A stretch of 64,000 bases of DNA from Dactylorhiza incarnata (lineage: Eukaryota; Streptophyta; Magnoliopsida; Asparagales; Orchidaceae): the NCBI GenBank assembly GCA_033032865.1, contig JAWHQI010001214.1, positions 1-64,000 on the forward strand, written 5' to 3'. Positions 19,749 through 29,968 of the stretch are shown in pieces. The first letter of the stretch is position 1; every line of letters begins with the position of its first letter. The position numbers were made by a program, and so were the translations under genes. The notes under the pieces were generated by a model. The model was given only the letters and a program-made list of their open reading frames with translations, was not told where the DNA came from and did no database searches.

Positions 19749-22283
19749 TTATTCATGACCTTTGCCTTTCATCTTTGCAAACATTCTGTCCACTGCCTCA
19801 GATTTCTTCTTCAGTTCTGAATCCATTCTCTCAAAAAATGCCTTTGGCTTAGGCCAGTATTTATCAGGAGCAGACTCTTTAGATCCACCATTCTTGAAGT
19901 GAATTCTTCTTTCATTTGTCCTTTTCTCAAACTTGCTCCATTCTTCTGAACTATAATGGTCACTGACTTTTTCATTCTGATTGCTGACTTTATCAAAAGC
20001 AGAGAGAATAATACTTTTGGAGATGGGGCTCCAACTTTCTTGGAAGTTTCTAGGAGGAGGCCTATCATAAAATTCTCTGATCTTCTTATATGGATTAGAC
20101 CTCTTAGCAGGTGGCTTATCAGCAAATAGCTTCCTTTTTAAAGACTTCTCAGAGGGTTCAGCAAAATAGGAGCTGTTAGGATCTTGAACAAGAGATGGAT
20201 CATCCCACAATTCCTGATAAGATGAAGCAGGGAAGACTTCATCAGCAAACACAGAATCCTCAACAGGATTTGGAGAGAAACTAGGAGCCCTGGGTCCTGG
20301 AGCACTTGAGGAGGGAACAACAGGCCCTTTATCCACAACAGCAAACCCAAGCATTTCAGCCACTTGCTTGAACAGCCAGCTTTGGGCTTCATGAGTATAC
20401 CAATTTACATCCTTAATATTTTGTAAGATGTTTTCCTTGAGATCTTGCATTTGAGAAGCTACACTTTCATTTAAAACATCCAATTTGCTTGCATTTTCTT
20501 CTAACTTGGATACCACACTCTCCTCCCCCTTTATGACATCTTCATGTAGGAGGGTAAATAATCTTTTCAGCTGATTTTCAACTTGATCATCCAAGTAAGT
20601 TAATCCTTGATCATGAGCAGAGCTGAGAGAAGAGATAGCAGTAGTCTGATGTAAAATATCTTCACTGACCTGATGCAGATTCTGGAGAGCATGCCCAACA
20701 GCTTTATTTGTATGATCCAAAGCTTTCCCTGCAGATAGCATCCAGGCTTCTTGATCACTCTTGAATCTTCCCATGTCATGCTTGATCTCAGCCATTTCCT
20801 GCTTCAGAGAACTATCAACAGAGTCAATCTTCTTATAGACTTGCTTGATAGAGTGATCAAAGTGATCAGTCTGACCCTTTAGCAGCCCTGCTATGGATTT
20901 CAGCAAAGAGGAGTGAGAGCTATCACCAGTCTCAACCTCTTCAGGAGATAATCTATCAGCTACAAAACTTGAGGACTGTGCTTGCTTGTCAAGCACAGTT
21001 GCTCTTGGAGAAGTGCTCCTAGCCACAAAAACTGCTGGAGGAGGCAAAAGCAGCACAGAAGGAAGGACCTCAGAAGGAACAGATTCAGCCATGAAGAAAT
21101 CTTCCTGGACTTTCTCCCCCTCAAGTAGAGACATCTCCTTAGCCAACCTCAGCATGGCACCAAGGCTGCCCTGCTCCCCAGAATCAGATTGCTCATGAGG
21201 AGAGTCTGGCAAGATTTCATGACCTTCAGAATGAGAATCAACCATGGCAGGTGATCTCCTTGAATCTTCCAGCTGAGGAGCCTCAACAAAAACAGCAGCA
21301 ACCTCTGGTTCCTCCATGTCAAGATCAACACCAGGAACACCACTATCAACAGGATCAATATGTACTTGATCAGCATCACTTGGAGGAGCATCATCTGCAG
21401 CACCACTGCTCGCACCAATGTCTCTTGGGGTTGGAAACTCCCCCTCAACATGTGCACCTCTGACCTGTGCAGGAGCTGGACTAAGTCCACTCCCCCTGGA
21501 GGATTGCCCTGCTTCAATGGACCTATGTTCAGCAGGGAGAGGGGCCTCATCATCACTCAAAGCAGCCCTCACTCCAGCATTCCCTAAGCCCTTGGGAATT
21601 ACCCTTTCCCATTTGGTGAAAATGGATGAGTTGATTTTCTTAGTGTGGTGGATGGGGGTACCTCTTCCAAGATTGAAAAAATCTGGATTGCCACTATGCA
21701 GAAGCAGACTGAGAATCCTTCCAAAATTTGGAGCAAGAAAACTCTTTTTAATCTTCTCAAAGATGACTTCACCAAAATTGAAATTCTTCCGACAAATTAT
21801 GGCGGTGTGAATTTTGAAAGCCTCTTCAGAGAGGTAGTCATGAGAACCGACCTTGCATAACAAAACTTTTCCTATAATATCACACAGAAGTTTACCTCCT
21901 TCAATCATGAACTTTCTTCTGATTTTGGCGCTTTGATCAAGAATGCCACAAAATCGTCTGGCTCTGAAAATATCTTCAACAGACAACTCCTCAGATTCGA
22001 CCTCTGGCATCCTCAACGATCGGTTGATACCACTAGCCTTCAAAATTATTTTGCAAGACCGAATAGAGCTTTTGATCTTCTTACCTTGACCTGAGATTTT
22101 GGCATTGCGATAGAACTCCAGAATATCCTGTTCCAGGATTTTAGCCGGCTCTTCCAAGATAAAACTGAGCCCGGCGACATCAAGCATCATGATCACATTT
22201 CGAAACTCATCGGAAGCTGAGCGGAAGGCGCCTCTTACCAACTCTCCCCCTGAGTTCAAGCCACCGGAGGCTTTGGGCGCCAT
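19749..22283 (-). CDS. Sirevirus third ORF (envelope-like position)
   Basis: An 844-codon open frame starting MAPKASGGLNSGG after pol. In Sireviruses this slot holds an 'env-like' ORF. Residues ~1-215 form a globular basic region (RRFCGILDQSAKIRRKFMIE, then HTAIICRKNFNFGEVIFEKI) of the kind annotated as a putative plant transposon protein. Residues ~225-470 are acidic, Ser/Pro-rich and low complexity. ~475-660 look like a coiled coil (KQVYKKIDSVDSSLKQEMAE). ~705-735 hold a basic cluster (KSLKRKLF, AKRSNPYKKIRE) that could be a nuclear localisation signal. I see no signal peptide or clear membrane segment, so a true envelope role is not supported. It is probably expressed from a spliced RNA. 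Confidence 0.85.
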   Translation of the reverse strand: MAPKASGGLNSGGELVRGAFRSASDEFRNVIMMLDVAGLSFILEEPAKILEQDILEFYRNAKISGQGKKIKSSIRSCKIILKASGINRSLRMPEVESEELSVEDIFRARRFCGILDQSAKIRRKFMIEGGKLLCDIIGKVLLCKVGSHDYLSEEAFKIHTAIICRKNFNFGEVIFEKIKKSFLAPNFGRILSLLLHSGNPDFFNLGRGTPIHHTKKINSSIFTKWERVIPKGLGNAGVRAALSDDEAPLPAEHRSIEAGQSSRGSGLSPAPAQVRGAHVEGEFPTPRDIGASSGAADDAPPSDADQVHIDPVDSGVPGVDLDMEEPEVAAVFVEAPQLEDSRRSPAMVDSHSEGHEILPDSPHEQSDSGEQGSLGAMLRLAKEMSLLEGEKVQEDFFMAESVPSEVLPSVLLLPPPAVFVARSTSPRATVLDKQAQSSSFVADRLSPEEVETGDSSHSSLLKSIAGLLKGQTDHFDHSIKQVYKKIDSVDSSLKQEMAEIKHDMGRFKSDQEAWMLSAGKALDHTNKAVGHALQNLHQVSEDILHQTTAISSLSSAHDQGLTYLDDQVENQLKRLFTLLHEDVIKGEESVVSKLEENASKLDVLNESVASQMQDLKENILQNIKDVNWYTHEAQSWLFKQVAEMLGFAVVDKGPVVPSSSAPGPRAPSFSPNPVEDSVFADEVFPASSYQELWDDPSLVQDPNSSYFAEPSEKSLKRKLFADKPPAKRSNPYKKIREFYDRPPPRNFQESWSPISKSIILSAFDKVSNQNEKVSDHYSSEEWSKFEKRTNERRIHFKNGGSKESAPDKYWPKPKAFFERMDSELKKKSEAVDRMFAKMKGKGHE

Positions 22284-22601
22284 TGAAGTCGTCGACGTCG
22301 AGGAAGAGAAACAGAGAAATCGTGAAGGAGGAGACGAACGGTCGGGTAGGGTTTCACGGAAGGTTTCGTGAAATCGTGATGTTTTCTTTTAATTTATATA
22401 TATATATATATAAAAATTTAAGTAGAGCGCGTACCTGTAGAGTGATAAAGCTGTAGAGATATGATTCCGCGGAAGAGGAATTTGAGAGGAATAAATATCT
22501 GAAAAAAAATTGTCCCGTGAACACCCGTGAAACGTCATGAAATTTTCTGAGTTAATACGTGAAGTCTCGTGCAATTTCGTGAAATTTCAACAGTCCCGAC
22601 T
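22284..22601 (-). other. pol to ORF3 spacer with possible splice acceptor
   Basis: 318 bp. Read on the minus strand it holds several 'ttcacgaaa/tttcacg' repeats, then a pyrimidine-rich run ending 'tcactctacag' followed by 'gtacgcg' near 22434, then an (AT)n run and a pyrimidine-rich leader up to the ORF3 ATG at 22283. The acceptor-like site would suit a subgenomic RNA for ORF3. Confidence 0.4.
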
Positions 22602-25600
22602 TCAAGATTCCTTGTTAAGCATTCCAAGTTCCATTTTGAAGAAATTGAATTTGGTTTCGTCCAGAGGCTTCGTAAAAATATCTGCAATTTGTTTGTCAGT
22701 ATTAACATATAACAAATTTATGTCCTTACTCTCAACATGTTCTCGGATGAAGTGATAGCGAAGCTCAATATGCTTCATTCTGCTGTGAGAGACGGGATTA
22801 TTTGCTATGGCAATAGCACTTGAGGAGTCACAGAACATGGGGATTTCTGAGAGCTTTACATTATAGTCCTCAAGCTGATTTTTCATCCACAAAAGATGTG
22901 CGCAGCAACTGCCAGCAGAGATATACTCCGATTCAGCAGTTGATATTGCAACGCAATTTTGCTTCTTGCTACTCCAGGAAACGAGCCTTTTTCCCAAGAA
23001 CTGACAAGTTCCCGAAGTGCTCTTCCTATCATCTTTGCTACCTGCAAAATCAGCGTCTGAAAAACCAATTAGTTCAAAATCATTGCTTCTTGGGTACCAT
23101 AAACTGAGATTTGGTGTAGCCTTAAGGTATCTCAATATCCTCTTTGCAGCGGCATAATGAGATTCCTTACAGTTCACTTGATACCTGGCACATACACATG
23201 TTGAGAACATTATATCAGGTCTAGTGGCAGTGAGATAGAGCAAGGACCCAATTATGCTTCTGTACTTGGTTTCATCAAAAGGTTTCCCTTTCTCATCCTT
23301 GTCCAGAGACATACTTGAGCCCATTGGAGTCCTCATTGAGGTTGCACTCTCCATTTTAAATTTCTTAAGAAGCTCTTTAGTGAACTTCGTCTGAGAGATG
23401 AAGATTCCATCTTCAGATTGGTGCACCCGGAGTCCTAAGAAATATTTCAGCTCTCCCATACTGCTCATTTCAAACTTACCTTGCATCAAGTTAGAAAACT
23501 TTTTGCAAAGTTTGTCATCAGTAGAGCCAAAAATAATATCGTCGACATAGATTTGCACCAGCAAAATCTCGCCTTTAACTTCCCTAAGAAACAATGTCTT
23601 GTCTATTGTTCCTCTTGTAAATTTGTTCTCAAGAAGAAACTTAGACAATGTCTCATACCAGGCTCGGGGTGCCTGTTTGAGACCATACAAGGCTTTATGT
23701 AAATAAAATACATGATCAGGAAAGTTAGGATCGACAAAACCTGGAGGCTGAGCTACATACACTTCCTCTTTAAGGTCTCCATTCAGAAATGCGGACTTTA
23801 CATCCATCTGGAAAACCTTAAAGCCCTTATATGCAGCATAAGCCAGAAATAATCTGATGGGTTCAAGTCTTGCTACTGGTGCGAAGGTCTGATCAAAGTC
23901 AATCCCTTCTTCTTGCATGTATCCTTGAGCAACCAGTCTTGCTTTGTTTTTGGTGATGATGCCCTTTTCATCAAGCTTGTTCCGGAAAATCCATTTGGTT
24001 CCAATCACATTCTGCCCTTTGGGTCTAGGTACCAACTCCCAAACTTTACATCTTTTGAATTGGTTGAGCTCCTCTTGCATAGCAAGGATCCAAGAGGAAT
24101 CGGTGTTTGCTTCTTCAAACTTCTTCGGTTCAATCTGTGAAAGAAAACTTAAATGTAAAATTTCGTTAGTTGTACCTCTTCTAGTTAGAACTCTGCTTGA
24201 AAGATCTCCGATGATTTGATCAGCTGGATGATCTCTCAAATGTCTGATCACTCCAACATTTAGATGATTATGAGGTTCCCGCACTTCAGGTACATCTTCA
24301 TCTTCCTGAGGATCATCATCCTCACATGTAGAAGGAGCAATTACTTCAATAGATTGTGGAACGTCTTCCTTTACCACTTCTTCTAAGTGTAGATCTTTGA
24401 ATCTTGCATCTGCATCTTCAACAAAGACACTAGAAGAGCTGCTTTGAAGCATACTCGTCTCATCAAATATAACATTATAAGTTTCTTCTACCACCAGGGT
24501 TTTCTTGTTGAAAATCCTATATGCCTTACTATGGCTACTATAACCTACAAAAATACCTTCAAAACATTTTTCACTAAACTTAGTTTTATAATACTTTCCA
24601 TTGTTAAGCACGAAGCATTTACTGCCAAAGATTCTAAAATAAGACAGAGTTGGTTTCTTGCCTTTCAGAAGTTCATAGGGAGTCTTATGATGATTTTTGT
24701 TGATTAGTGCTCTGTTTTGCACGTGGCAAGCAGTGTTGATACCTTCAGCCCAGAAGTACTCCGGTAGTGAAGAATCACTCAACATTGTCCTGCAAGCCTC
24801 TATGAGTGTTCTATTCTTTCTCTCGGCAACACCATTTTGCTGTGGAGTGCGGGGAGAGGAGAACTCATGAAAGATACCCTGACTTTCACAAAATTCAGTC
24901 ATGGCCCCAGACTTGAATTCTGTACCATGGTCACTTCTGATTTTGACCACAGAGCATTCTAATTCATTCTGAATTTGCCTAACGAATGAGGTGAAAGAGT
25001 AATAGGTGTCTGACTTGTGTTTCAGAAAGAATACCCAAGCAAAACGTGAGTAATCATCGACAATGACCAACGTATAAGACTTACCCCCTAAACTCTGAAT
25101 TGGCATGGGACCAAATAAGTCCATATGAAGTAGATATAAACATCTGGTAGACTCTTTGCCAATAATGCTCTTAAAGCTAGCACTCGTCTGCTTGCCCATT
25201 TGGCATGCGTGACAAGGTCTCTCTTTAATGCACTTAACACCAGGAGCATCACGAACTAAGTTGTGGGAAAATAACATATTTATAGTTTTGAAATTTATAT
25301 GTGCTAGTCTCTTGTGCCATTGGTCACAGAGAGATGCACTATCTTTTGCCAAAAAGCACACTGGTGTAGAAGAATCTAAACATAGAAAATTTAAACAAAA
25401 AATATTTCTACTCTGAGTGCCTGTTAAAATAGTTTCTGATGCATCAGATGACTTTATCAAGCACTTGTCCTTGTAGAATTCTACCATATAGCCTTTGTCA
25501 CAAAGTTGACTTATGCTAATGAGATTATGTTGTAATCCTTTAACATAAGCCACGTCTGTGAAAGAGACTGTACCATTTGTGATCATACCGTAGCCTTTTG

Positions 25601-25754
25601 TGATTTCCCGATCAGATCCGCCAAAAATAACTTTTGGACCATCTTTCACGGGGGTATACTCTTGTAGTAGGCTTCTTGTTCCGGTCATGTGCCGTGAACA
25701 ACCACTGTCCAAGTACCATATTGGATTTGTATTGGCCTTTGGACATACCTGCAA
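22602..25754 (-). CDS. pol: Sirevirus Pol: protease, integrase, reverse transcriptase, RNase H
   Basis: An uninterrupted frame of 1050 codons. The first recognisable domain is the aspartic protease ([12 protein letters not shown], residues ~14-25). The zinc region follows ([13 protein letters not shown] to CHACQMGKQ, ~142-190). The integrase core has its acidic residues in LLHMDLFGP (~210), RSDHGTEF (~275) and [10 protein letters not shown] (~310). RT has [30 protein letters not shown] and the catalytic YVDDIIFG (~737-744). RNase H has [16 protein letters not shown] (~895) and ends with [12 protein letters not shown]. All key residues are present. The frame starts at a TTG just after a stop in the same frame, so the true start is probably created by splicing or another device; no ATG suits. 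Confidence 0.95.
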   Translation of the reverse strand: MQVCPKANTNPIWYLDSGCSRHMTGTRSLLQEYTPVKDGPKVIFGGSDREITKGYGMITNGTVSFTDVAYVKGLQHNLISISQLCDKGYMVEFYKDKCLIKSSDASETILTGTQSRNIFCLNFLCLDSSTPVCFLAKDSASLCDQWHKRLAHINFKTINMLFSHNLVRDAPGVKCIKERPCHACQMGKQTSASFKSIIGKESTRCLYLLHMDLFGPMPIQSLGGKSYTLVIVDDYSRFAWVFFLKHKSDTYYSFTSFVRQIQNELECSVVKIRSDHGTEFKSGAMTEFCESQGIFHEFSSPRTPQQNGVAERKNRTLIEACRTMLSDSSLPEYFWAEGINTACHVQNRALINKNHHKTPYELLKGKKPTLSYFRIFGSKCFVLNNGKYYKTKFSEKCFEGIFVGYSSHSKAYRIFNKKTLVVEETYNVIFDETSMLQSSSSSVFVEDADARFKDLHLEEVVKEDVPQSIEVIAPSTCEDDDPQEDEDVPEVREPHNHLNVGVIRHLRDHPADQIIGDLSSRVLTRRGTTNEILHLSFLSQIEPKKFEEANTDSSWILAMQEELNQFKRCKVWELVPRPKGQNVIGTKWIFRNKLDEKGIITKNKARLVAQGYMQEEGIDFDQTFAPVARLEPIRLFLAYAAYKGFKVFQMDVKSAFLNGDLKEEVYVAQPPGFVDPNFPDHVFYLHKALYGLKQAPRAWYETLSKFLLENKFTRGTIDKTLFLREVKGEILLVQIYVDDIIFGSTDDKLCKKFSNLMQGKFEMSSMGELKYFLGLRVHQSEDGIFISQTKFTKELLKKFKMESATSMRTPMGSSMSLDKDEKGKPFDETKYRSIIGSLLYLTATRPDIMFSTCVCARYQVNCKESHYAAAKRILRYLKATPNLSLWYPRSNDFELIGFSDADFAGSKDDRKSTSGTCQFLGKRLVSWSSKKQNCVAISTAESEYISAGSCCAHLLWMKNQLEDYNVKLSEIPMFCDSSSAIAIANNPVSHSRMKHIELRYHFIREHVESKDINLLYVNTDKQIADIFTKPLDETKFNFFKMELGMLNKES

Positions 25755-25770
25755 TCAACAATCAATTGCC
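25741..25770 (-). promoter_or_regulatory. gag/pol junction with double stop and splice-like AG|GT
   Basis: On the minus strand the gag stop TGA (25764-25762) is followed seven bases later by a TGA in the pol frame (25757-25755) and then 'ttgcaggtatgtcc'. The pol frame is +1 relative to gag. The phrase 'ttgattgcag' ends exactly at a pol codon boundary and has the form of a plant 3' splice site; 'caggtatgt' is also a near-perfect donor. Simple readthrough of the gag stop would not reach pol. Confidence 0.5.
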
Positions 25771-28062
25771 CTTAGGAACCCAAACCGATTTGGGTCCTTG
25801 GCTTCTTGTTAGATGACCACCACTTGGAATGTTAACATTGCGAGGGGTCATTCTTGCATTGTTAATCCGTGGGGTTGTGACATTTCTCGGATTAAACCAA
25901 CAATCTATGGCAAAGTGACCAACCTTGCCACAACACCAACAATCGAATCGATTGTACCTTCTCTTTGTCTCCTGTTTTGCCTTTTGAACGGGAGGTGCAA
26001 CAGGAGTGACTTTCTTAGTGGAAGTCTTCTTAGAAGTGGGGGCCTCATGGTGACAGCACACACATGGCTCCAACTTCTTCTCGACAGATTTGGGTGCAAT
26101 CGTTCTAATTTTCGGTGCTTTCTTGTGAGCTGATTCGTGAACAAATGGACCATGATCTTTGAGGATTATTTCTTCATGAGGAGCTTTGAAGGGAGAGTTG
26201 TCAAAGTTTCGGGGAAAGCTCCATCCTTGATATCTATTACTAGGTTCAACATGTGTTGGCCTAGCAAGATGACGGTAGGATGAATCAAAGTCAAACGGAT
26301 TTGATGGAAAAATGACCTTCCTAAATGAAGGTTGACTTTGATTAGCAGCTCCCTTCCCCTTCACGGCTCTCTTCTCAGCAGCCTTACTACTCTCAGCCTT
26401 ATGACCAATTCCACTACCCTTCGCAGGAGCAGAAAACTTATCAATGAATGGAAGAATAGTCTTAGGCTTCGAGAAGCTTTCTACGAGCTTCCTTTCCGCC
26501 TTCAACTTATTTTCTAGTTCATTTATGGTTTTCTCCTTTAAATTCAAAAACTCAGTGGAGCTTTTCAGTTCGTCTTTCAAGAGTTGGATTTCATCTTTGA
26601 GAGGAGTTAATTGTTCAACTTCCTCCCTCAAAGCTAATTCCACTGTCTTGAGAGATTCAATTTCTTTTGACTTGGATTTGACGACCTTGCGGCACTTGTC
26701 AAATCCTTTCACAAGGGCTTCATACTGAGTTATTAACTTAGAGTCCTCCTCTGAGGAGTAGCCTTCATTTGCTACGGATGCAGTCTCATCTTCAGAAGCA
26801 GACAGAGGGGTATGAGAGTTTACCTTCCCCTTATAAGAGGAGTCGCCTATTTCTTCGTCTAGATGAGCCATTAGCCCAAAGTAGGCTTCTTCATCTGAGC
26901 TTGACGCATCAGAGTCACTGTCGCTCAGAGTCTTGGCCTTCTTGGCGAGGAGACTCTTTTCTTTCTTCCTTCCTTTAAAAGATCTCTTTTCTTCCTTCTT
27001 TGATCCTTCTTTATTCTTGTATGGACACTCGGCTATTACGTGTCCTGGCTTATTGCAGCAATAACAAATAATGTCAGTAGAATCAAATTTGTTTGGTTTA
27101 GATTTATACCTGTCATTATTGTAGTCCTTTTTGTGATGATCCCCATCACGTCTTGATCTTCTGTGATCAAATGCAGTGGATTGCCCTCTCTTCTGCTTTC
27201 TTTTATTCAGAAGTCTTTTGAATTGTTTGGAGAGAAGAGAAAATTCTCCATCAGACATCTCTGAACCTGATGGGCTGGCATCAGACTCATCCTCATCAGA
27301 AGATGGTCTCCTGACAGGTGGGAGAGCCTTGCTCTTTCTTGAGCTTTCAGCTTTTAGGGCAGAGGACTTCTCCCTTCTAGAGGCTCTGACCCCCTCTTCT
27401 TCAGCTTTGCGGGAATTTAGCTTCAACTCATGGGACAGGAGCTTACCAAACAACATTTGTGGCTCCGTAGTTCCGAGCTTTCCGAATTCTCTGATGGCTA
27501 TAACCTTGGTATCCCATTCTTTCGTCAGGGATCTCAAAAATTTGTCATTTAGTTCGCCAGTTGTGAATTCTCTATCATAGTTCCTAAGGCCATTTACGAT
27601 CTTGAAGAACTTCTCGTAGGTGTCAGAAATGGAGTCTCTTGGATCTTGCTTGAATGCTTCATATTCTTGGTTCAGCAATGATCTTCGGTCATCCCTCACT
27701 TCTTCGGTCCCTTCCATCAGAACGACTAGTGAGTCCCACATTTCTTTAGCAGATTTGCAGTGAAGCAGATTTTGTAACATTGAATCATCAACTGCGCCTG
27801 CTATGATATTCTTTGCTTTCTTGTCTAGGGCCACTAGAGCGATCTCATCTTTGTTCAGTTCCAACATCTTCTTTGGGATCATGATGGTGGAGTTTATTGA
27901 AGATGGTTTCATCGGAATATGGGGACCTTCTTCCACGATCTGAAAGATTCTTGGGTCAGCATCTTCCATGTAGAATCTTACTCTTTCCTTCCACATAGGA
28001 AAGTTCTCTTTGGTGCAGACTGGCAACTTGACGGAGTCCTTGGTCTTATCCATTCCAGACAT
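25762..28062 (-). CDS. gag: Sirevirus Gag
   Basis: 766 codons from ATG at 28062 (MSGMDKTKDSVKLPVCTKEN), 65 bases downstream of the PBS. Residues ~1-220 are the UBN2-type capsid region (NFPMWKERVRFYMEDADP, WDSLVVLMEGTEEVRDDR, SLTKEWDTKVIAI). Residues ~240-300 are basic and serine-rich. A first CCHC knuckle (CYCCNKPGHVIAEC) is at ~330, an acidic serine tract and a coiled coil (SKSKEIESLKTVELALREEV) follow at ~390-530, and a second CCHC knuckle (CWCCGKVGHFAIDC) is at ~707. Length and two knuckles fit Sirevirus Gags. It builds the particle and packages the RNA; no lesion is visible. Confidence 0.95.
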   Translation of the reverse strand: MSGMDKTKDSVKLPVCTKENFPMWKERVRFYMEDADPRIFQIVEEGPHIPMKPSSINSTIMIPKKMLELNKDEIALVALDKKAKNIIAGAVDDSMLQNLLHCKSAKEMWDSLVVLMEGTEEVRDDRRSLLNQEYEAFKQDPRDSISDTYEKFFKIVNGLRNYDREFTTGELNDKFLRSLTKEWDTKVIAIREFGKLGTTEPQMLFGKLLSHELKLNSRKAEEEGVRASRREKSSALKAESSRKSKALPPVRRPSSDEDESDASPSGSEMSDGEFSLLSKQFKRLLNKRKQKRGQSTAFDHRRSRRDGDHHKKDYNNDRYKSKPNKFDSTDIICYCCNKPGHVIAECPYKNKEGSKKEEKRSFKGRKKEKSLLAKKAKTLSDSDSDASSSDEEAYFGLMAHLDEEIGDSSYKGKVNSHTPLSASEDETASVANEGYSSEEDSKLITQYEALVKGFDKCRKVVKSKSKEIESLKTVELALREEVEQLTPLKDEIQLLKDELKSSTEFLNLKEKTINELENKLKAERKLVESFSKPKTILPFIDKFSAPAKGSGIGHKAESSKAAEKRAVKGKGAANQSQPSFRKVIFPSNPFDFDSSYRHLARPTHVEPSNRYQGWSFPRNFDNSPFKAPHEEIILKDHGPFVHESAHKKAPKIRTIAPKSVEKKLEPCVCCHHEAPTSKKTSTKKVTPVAPPVQKAKQETKRRYNRFDCWCCGKVGHFAIDCWFNPRNVTTPRINNARMTPRNVNIPSGGHLTRSQGPKSVWVPKGN

Positions 28063-28126
28063 GTTTGCTTTAGCAACTAGATGAGGAGATCTTGTTCAAG
28101 GTGTTAGCCTTATAGCGAACAACCTA

Positions 28127-28138
28127 GCTCTGATACCA
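28127..28138 (-). other. Sirevirus primer binding site
   Basis: On the minus strand 'tggtatcagagc', two bases after the LTR end, is the exact complement expected for the 3' end of initiator Met-tRNA. Confidence 0.93.
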
Positions 28139-28140
28139 AT

Positions 28141-29711
28141 TGAAAGTATCTAGTTGCGGCCTAAATCACCTAGAGGGGGGTGAATAGGTGGATTCTATGT
28201 CTTTAAGCGGAATAAAAAAAATTTAACACAGAAAAGCAAACAAACAACCACAGCACAGACACAAGGATTTTATAGAGGTTCCCCGATGTGGGTAGTCCTC
28301 TTTCCCGCCTCGCCTATCTAGCACTTCGAGGCTAGACTCGGCTACTTCACCAATCTCAGATTATAACTAATCTTACACCTCGGAGTTAAAACTCCTACAA
28401 CTCGGAGTATGCAACTCCTACAACTCGGAGTAAAACAACTCCTACAACTCGGAGTAAACAACTCCTACAACTCGGAGTATAACAACTCCTACAACTCGGA
28501 GTATAACAACTCCTACAACTCGGAGTATAACAACTCCTACAAAAGAAAAGATAAGGAAACAAAATACTTCTTCTTAACCTCTAAAGAGATTAACTTCAGA
28601 TCTTGAAAACAGAGTCTTTTTCTCAACTTTGAAAGAAAGCTTGGCACTTGAAAGATGTGAAGAGAGAAGACTTGGCTAACCAGATCTGAATAGGCCCTTT
28701 GACTTGCTAGAAAGAATCTTCAATAAAGAGGGCAGCAATAAGATCAAAGGCCTTCTTCTGAGAAATCTCTAACCACAATAGAGAAAGGATCTTGTGCAGA
28801 AAATGTTAGGTCTCAGAATTCTTGTTCAGCAAAAGAGAAAGGAGATCGACTTGTTGCTTTTACTTTTCTGAACTGTCGGTTGAAGAAGTTTTTAGATCGA
28901 TTCTTAAGATAGGTCGATTTGCCCTAAAATAAGGATTTATTTATAGGGAGGTCTTCAACGGCTCTTGCGACAAGGAAGGGAGAGGCGACACGTGTACTGT
29001 TCATGTCGGCTAACCCTAATTTTCAAAAACGAAACGAGGATATGAAATCCGTCTGTCCGTCATTCGTCGGGATTCGTCGGGAGTACACGAGAACATCCGA
29101 CGAATTGACTTAGCTGCAGAGTTTTCCTTCACAACCCAGTCAAAAAGACCTCTGTCAGCATTCGTCGGGATTCGTCGGAATGACCCGAGTCATCTCGACG
29201 AATGGACTTGGCTTCAGAAATTTCTTCATAACCCAGTCAAAATGACCTCTGTCAGCATTCGTCGGGATTCGTCGGAATGACCCGAGTCATCTCGACGAAT
29301 GGACTTGGCTTCAGAAATTTCTTCATAACCCAGTCAAAATGACCTCTGTCAGCATTCGTCGGGATTCGTCGGAATGACCCGAGTCATCTCGACGAATGGA
29401 CTCAGCAGAAATTTCCTTTTCTTCTGAAAGCCTGCTCCACTCCTCAACCTTGAAAACCTTCAGTTATGAGTATATGAAGTGCATCCCAAAAGAGAGATTA
29501 CACATGGACCAACACTTTGTTCTATACAATGAGGGATTACATTGTCTAGAACTGTGTTTGGTGATCCATTGCAACCTGACTTTGGTGTGCACTTAGCATT
29601 ACGACCTGTCATAACACATCTAAACAAAAGTCATCAAATACAAATACAATTCATTTTAGTTTACTAGGGGACATCTTCAAATCAAGGTGATTGTAGACAC
29701 AATACCCAACA
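28141..29711 (-). repeat. 5' LTR of the Sirevirus
   Basis: 1571 bp. It differs from the 3' LTR at about nine positions, for example 'gttgcggcc' against 'gttgcgtcc', 'gtcggttgaag' against 'gtcggctgaag' and 'cagtcaaaaag' against 'cattcaaaaag'. It carries the same two tandem arrays. Confidence 0.95.
28938..28945 (-). promoter_or_regulatory. Probable TATA box of the Sirevirus 5' LTR
   Basis: TATAAATA on the minus strand within 'ccctataaataaatcc', placed between the 97-bp repeats (upstream in element sense) and the leader, as expected for the LTR promoter. Confidence 0.6.
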
Positions 29712-29716
29712 CAATT
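29712..29716. other. Sirevirus target-site duplication, right (CAATT)
   Basis: Exact match to 17973-17977. Confidence 0.93.
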
Positions 29717-29968
29717 GTTGGAGAAGTTCAAGCTTGTGATCAACAAAATGATCAAATCAATAGTAAGTTGTATGTACATATATATAGTTAACTAATATGT
29801 ATATTGTTATTATTATATTTGACTACTTGTATGTGTAGAATTGTTTTTTTTTTCAAATTTGATATTACAGATGATGAATGTGTTGATAATATTCTTGAGC
29901 ATGCCGGTCTAGAAGCATTTGGAGCAGAATCGTTTGAGAGATATGATTTCAATGATATATTAGGATGA
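29717..29968 (+). pseudogene. hAT transposase, C-terminal exons
   Basis: Transposase coding continues as VGEVQACDQQNDQIN. A GT-AG intron (29763 'gtaagttg' to 29870 'attacag') then leads to DDECVDNILEHAGLEAFGAE and NDILG with a TGA at 29966-29968. This acidic tail is usual at the very end of this transposase group. Here it is separated from the rest by the Sirevirus. Confidence 0.75.

Larger units (their letters stand above)
17978..29711 (-). mobile_element. Young, coding-complete Sirevirus (Ty1/copia) with third ORF
   Basis: 11,734 bp on the minus strand: 5' LTR 28141-29711, PBS 28127-28138, gag 25762-28062, pol 22602-25754, third ORF 19749-22283, polypurine tract 19549-19562, 3' LTR 17978-19548. 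The LTRs are the same length (1571 bp), and I count about nine single-base differences (roughly 0.6 per cent). All three long frames are open, and the target duplication CAATT is exact. The genome order with an extra ORF after pol defines Sireviruses. It is the youngest resident of the nest and has every part needed for autonomous movement, subject to how pol is expressed. Confidence 0.95.

Noticed and set aside
19749..22283. True retroviral envelope gene
   Set aside because: No signal peptide, transmembrane segment or cleavage site visible; position alone gives the env-like label.
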